Part shown: positions 61,781 through 64,000 of the stretch, piece after piece
Layout: every line of letters begins with the position of its first letter
Position numbering within the stretch: the first letter of the stretch is position 1
Assembly (NCBI RefSeq): GCF_013304385.1
Contig: NZ_JAAITU010000014.1
Span: forward strand, 1 to 64,000
Direction: 5' to 3'
Length of the DNA: 64,000 bases
From: Blautia glucerasea
GTDB taxonomy: Bacteria > Bacillota > Clostridia > Lachnospirales > Lachnospiraceae
Program-made: the position numbers and the translations under genes
The notes under the pieces: model-generated
The model's input: the letters and a program-made list of their open reading frames with translations, nothing else
What the model was told of the DNA's origin: nothing
Databases searched by the model: none

Positions 61781-64000
61781 ATGAACGCAAAAGAGCGATT
61801 TTATTCCGGATTAGCAAAAGAAACGATTGGGAAAATCACCTCGAACACAGATAACTGGACTTCGTTTTTGAGAACGATGTCCCGCAACTATGAGTTCACC
61901 TATCCGGAACAGGTGATGATTTATGCTCAGCGCCCCAATGCGACCTTTTGCAAGCCCTATGAGGACTGGAACGCTGAAAATTACCGCAGATATGTAAAGC
62001 GTGGCTCTACCGGCATTGCTCTGTTTGTGATGAACAGGGATAAACCGTATCTGCGCTATGTGTTTGATGTGGCGGATACCGGCGTTCGCCGTTCTTCCCC
62101 GGAACTGAAACCGTGGGAGGTGACGCCTGAAAACCGCTCCTATGTCATGGAAGCGATGGAGCGTACCTTCGGTGTTGCCGCTGACGGGGTACTGGAAGCA
62201 CAGCTTGAAGATATTGCATCCGCACTGGCGGCTGAGTATTGGGACGATTACAAAAAGCAGTTCCTCGACATCGTTGCCAACAGCTTCCTTGAGGAGTATG
62301 ATGAACTCAACATCGAAGTAGCTTTCAAAAATGCGGTGGCAAACAGCGTATCCTATACGATGTATTGCCGGTTCGTGGAAAGTCCCGACAACTACTTCGA
62401 GCATGAGGATTTCCAGAAGGTGTTTGATTTTAACACCAGACAGACGGTAAATGCCCTTGGTACTGCGGTGAATGCCATCAGCACAAGGATGTTTCAGGAA
62501 ATCGAAAAAGCGATTGGAGAACATGAGCAGATTAAAGCTACCGAAAGGAGTACAGATTATGAGCGAGATGACTTACAGACAGGCCGGAGATTATCAGATT
62601 CCGAACCTTCAGTTGGAGAACGAGGGAGAGAAACCTCTGGGCAAGTACGGCAGGATGCGTCGAGCATTTTTGGAACAGAACAATCCGATGCTCCTGAACG
62701 ACATGATTCTGACGGAGAGCCTGTTCCCGCACCTGTGGGAGATCGAGGAAACAGCGAAAGCCAGAGTGGAGTTTCTGATGGAGCAGTACCTGAAGGACAG
62801 CCCCGCACCGGACAAGGAAACGCAGCAGATGGCGTGGGTGCAGCACATGAACAGCCTGAAAGCACAGGCGGAGGAAGTCGTGATGACGGAGCTTATCAAC
62901 AGCTGAGTCTGAACCTTTTCCTCTCCGAAAATGAACAAATCAGTTTTATCGACCGAGCAGAGAGCTTTACGCCCTCTGCTTTTTCTTTTGCCCAGGAAGA
63001 AATCGACCACTTCCTTCTGCTTGGTAGCAATACCGATGAAGCCCGAAAAGTCGTAGCGCTGGAATATATGAAGCAGAAGCCGTTGGAAGAAATCGTTCAG
63101 ACCTTAAAGCAGGTCTATCACGGCGGCTATGGTCTGAAAGAAGATAGCGGGAATATCTGTGCGTGGTATGCCGAGGACGGTATCCACCTTGCCAAAGGTT
63201 CCTCTGCCATTGACAGCCCCAGAGCGCAGATCGTTTCTTGGGAAACGGTTGCCGAGCGCATTGGAGAACTGCTTGAAAATGGTCGGTTCGCAACTAATGT
63301 GGAACTGGTAGAAGCATCCGGATATGAGCGTCAGAAGTTGGCAGAATCCCTGTGGCATCTTTATCACGATTTGAGTGAAGAAGCCCGTTCCAGCAACTAT
63401 CTGGCAATTCTTCATCAGGAACCGTTTCGTGGTTTCCCTGACGAAACCGCAGACTTGGCTGAAAAGTTGGATGACCCTCGTTTCCACGCAACCTTGGTAC
63501 AGCAGTATTCGGAATTTAGAAAAACCCTTGCGGAAAATCCCGATCTGCTTCGTTTTCACTATCACAAGCTGAATCTCATTCAGAAACAGCTGTATGAGTT
63601 GAATATGCCTTTGCGTGAGTATCAGACCGATATGATGCAGATGCCCCTTGTCCGCCAGTTCATTACGGATGATGAAGTCAATGCAGACTTGACCCGTGGA
63701 AGCGGCTTTTCCGGTGGTAAAGCCCGTATTTATAACTACTGGCAGGAGAATCATTCTGCCAAGGAAAAGATGGACTTCCTGAAGCATGAATACGGAACCG
63801 GTGGTCATTCCCATGCCTGCTCTGGTGCAACGCACAGCGGTCAGGATCACGATGCCAAGGGTGTTGCTTACACCAAGAGCGGTTGCGATAAATTGCAGAT
63901 GTCCTGGGCGCAGGTGGTGCAGAGAATCGACGGTCTGATACGAAAGGGACGCTACCTCAGCCCGGAGGAAGAAGCGGAACGACAGGCTATCGAAGAAGCT
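61781..64000 (+). CDS. giant ICE DNA-processing protein, N-terminal 740 residues (runs off edge)
   Basis: Open without a stop from ATG 61781 (GGAGGG upstream) to the last base. Residues ~1-90 (FYSGLAKETIGKI ... PEQVMIYAQRPNATFC ... WNAENYRRYVKRGSTGIALF) resemble the ArdC-type ssDNA-binding N-domain found on ICE helicases and methylases. Residues about 250-380 are a Gly/Ser/Glu/Gln-rich, probably disordered linker whose DNA also encodes TnpV in another frame. After it, FIDRAESF and HFLLLGSNTDEARKVVALEYMKQK begin a second domain. Helicase/methylase motifs expected downstream are outside the window. Confidence 0.85.
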   Translation, partial: MNAKERFYSGLAKETIGKITSNTDNWTSFLRTMSRNYEFTYPEQVMIYAQRPNATFCKPYEDWNAENYRRYVKRGSTGIALFVMNRDKPYLRYVFDVADTGVRRSSPELKPWEVTPENRSYVMEAMERTFGVAADGVLEAQLEDIASALAAEYWDDYKKQFLDIVANSFLEEYDELNIEVAFKNAVANSVSYTMYCRFVESPDNYFEHEDFQKVFDFNTRQTVNALGTAVNAISTRMFQEIEKAIGEHEQIKATERSTDYERDDLQTGRRLSDSEPSVGERGRETSGQVRQDASSIFGTEQSDAPERHDSDGEPVPAPVGDRGNSESQSGVSDGAVPEGQPRTGQGNAADGVGAAHEQPESTGGGSRDDGAYQQLSLNLFLSENEQISFIDRAESFTPSAFSFAQEEIDHFLLLGSNTDEARKVVALEYMKQKPLEEIVQTLKQVYHGGYGLKEDSGNICAWYAEDGIHLAKGSSAIDSPRAQIVSWETVAERIGELLENGRFATNVELVEASGYERQKLAESLWHLYHDLSEEARSSNYLAILHQEPFRGFPDETADLAEKLDDPRFHATLVQQYSEFRKTLAENPDLLRFHYHKLNLIQKQLYELNMPLREYQTDMMQMPLVRQFITDDEVNADLTRGSGFSGGKARIYNYWQENHSAKEKMDFLKHEYGTGGHSHACSGATHSGQDHDAKGVAYTKSGCDKLQMSWAQVVQRIDGLIRKGRYLSPEEEAERQAIEEA
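62559..62906 (+). CDS. TnpV-family protein, nested in another frame of the giant gene
   Basis: 115 residues from ATG 62559, with AAAGGAG 8 nt upstream. It starts MSEMTYRQAGDYQIPNLQL and continues with LGKYGRMRRAFL, HLWEIEETAKARVEFLMEQYL and MAWVQHMNSLKAQAEE, the order and spacing of TnpV proteins of Tn4451-type transposons. All 348 bases lie inside codons ~260-376 of the giant protein, in a different frame on the same strand. Role of TnpV is not established. Confidence 0.88.
   Translation: MSEMTYRQAGDYQIPNLQLENEGEKPLGKYGRMRRAFLEQNNPMLLNDMILTESLFPHLWEIEETAKARVEFLMEQYLKDSPAPDKETQQMAWVQHMNSLKAQAEEVVMTELINS

Larger units (their letters stand above)
41663..64000. mobile_element. integrative conjugative element (Tn1549/CTn-type), left part
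   Basis: From the broken tRNA gene to the window edge, all genes read right and match the backbone of Tn1549 and Clostridioides difficile CTn elements: RepA-like initiator, ParA/ParB, PcfB, VirD4, Maff2, VirB6-like, PrgI, VirB4, NlpC/P60, DUF4315, DUF4366, topoisomerase III, YodL, TnpW and TnpV families. Codons are visibly richer in G and C than in the flanking chromosome. Relaxase, excisionase, integrase, most cargo and the right end are beyond the window. Confidence 0.93.

Overview
The window spans the replication origin of a low-to-mid GC Gram-positive chromosome, followed by the left part of an integrative and conjugative element (ICE). The organism is most likely a Lachnospiraceae member (Blautia-like; the genus is a guess). 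Support comes from the dnaA-dnaN-yaaA-recF / rpmH-rnpA-yidD-yidC-jag-mnmE-mnmG-rsmG-parA-parB order, strong GGAGG ribosome sites, an S-box (SAM-I) leader on metK, consensus parS sites, and the DUF3881 and DUF4446 families. Genes point away from the origin: everything left of about 19.8 kb is on the minus strand and nearly everything right of it is on the plus strand.

Left arm (1-19815, minus). A two-component system is followed by an Orn/Lys/Arg decarboxylase-family protein and a guanylate-kinase-like protein. metK sits under a SAM-I riboswitch. Next come murA, shikimate kinase, a flavin reductase, a CBS/DRTGG family-II pyrophosphatase and a short S1 protein, then a small secreted protein. 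The dnaA-dnaN-yaaA-recF cluster ends in an unusual 807-residue TPR/AAA+ protein and ksgA, where gyrB/gyrA would be expected in many Firmicutes.

Origin (18177-20383). DnaA boxes lie on both sides of dnaA, suggesting a bipartite oriC. Right arm (20384-41536, plus): the rpmH-to-rsmG block, a GldA/F/G-like ABC exporter operon with a DUF4340 protein, a head-on alpha/beta hydrolase, 1.75 kb of repeat-rich non-coding DNA, then parA-parB, DUF4446, serS and DUF3881. Three perfect parS sites lie at 32.9-36.3 kb, two of them inside coding sequence.

ICE (about 41663 to beyond the right edge). A tRNA-Arg(CCU) gene is cut at its anticodon arm, and 85 bp later an intact tRNA-Arg(CCU) with its own promoter follows. 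Then comes a Tn1549/CTn-type backbone: Cys-rich protein, RepA-like initiator, ParA/ParB, DUF3846, PcfB, VirD4 coupling protein, XRE regulator, Maff2, VirB6-like, PrgI, VirB4, NlpC/P60 hydrolase, DUF4315, DUF4366, topoisomerase III, YodL-domain protein, TnpW-like protein and a very large open frame (ArdC-like N-terminus) that leaves the window. Relaxase and integrase are not in view. A separately promoted AAA/DUF4143 ATPase gene is inserted between DUF4366 and topB.

The observations I rate highest are: a complete TnpV-family gene overprinted in another frame inside the linker of the giant ICE protein; the cut tRNA gene with an apparent replacement; the ATPase cargo cassette with its operator-like repeats; and a dispersed family of structured ~180-bp repeats between the hydrolase gene and parA.
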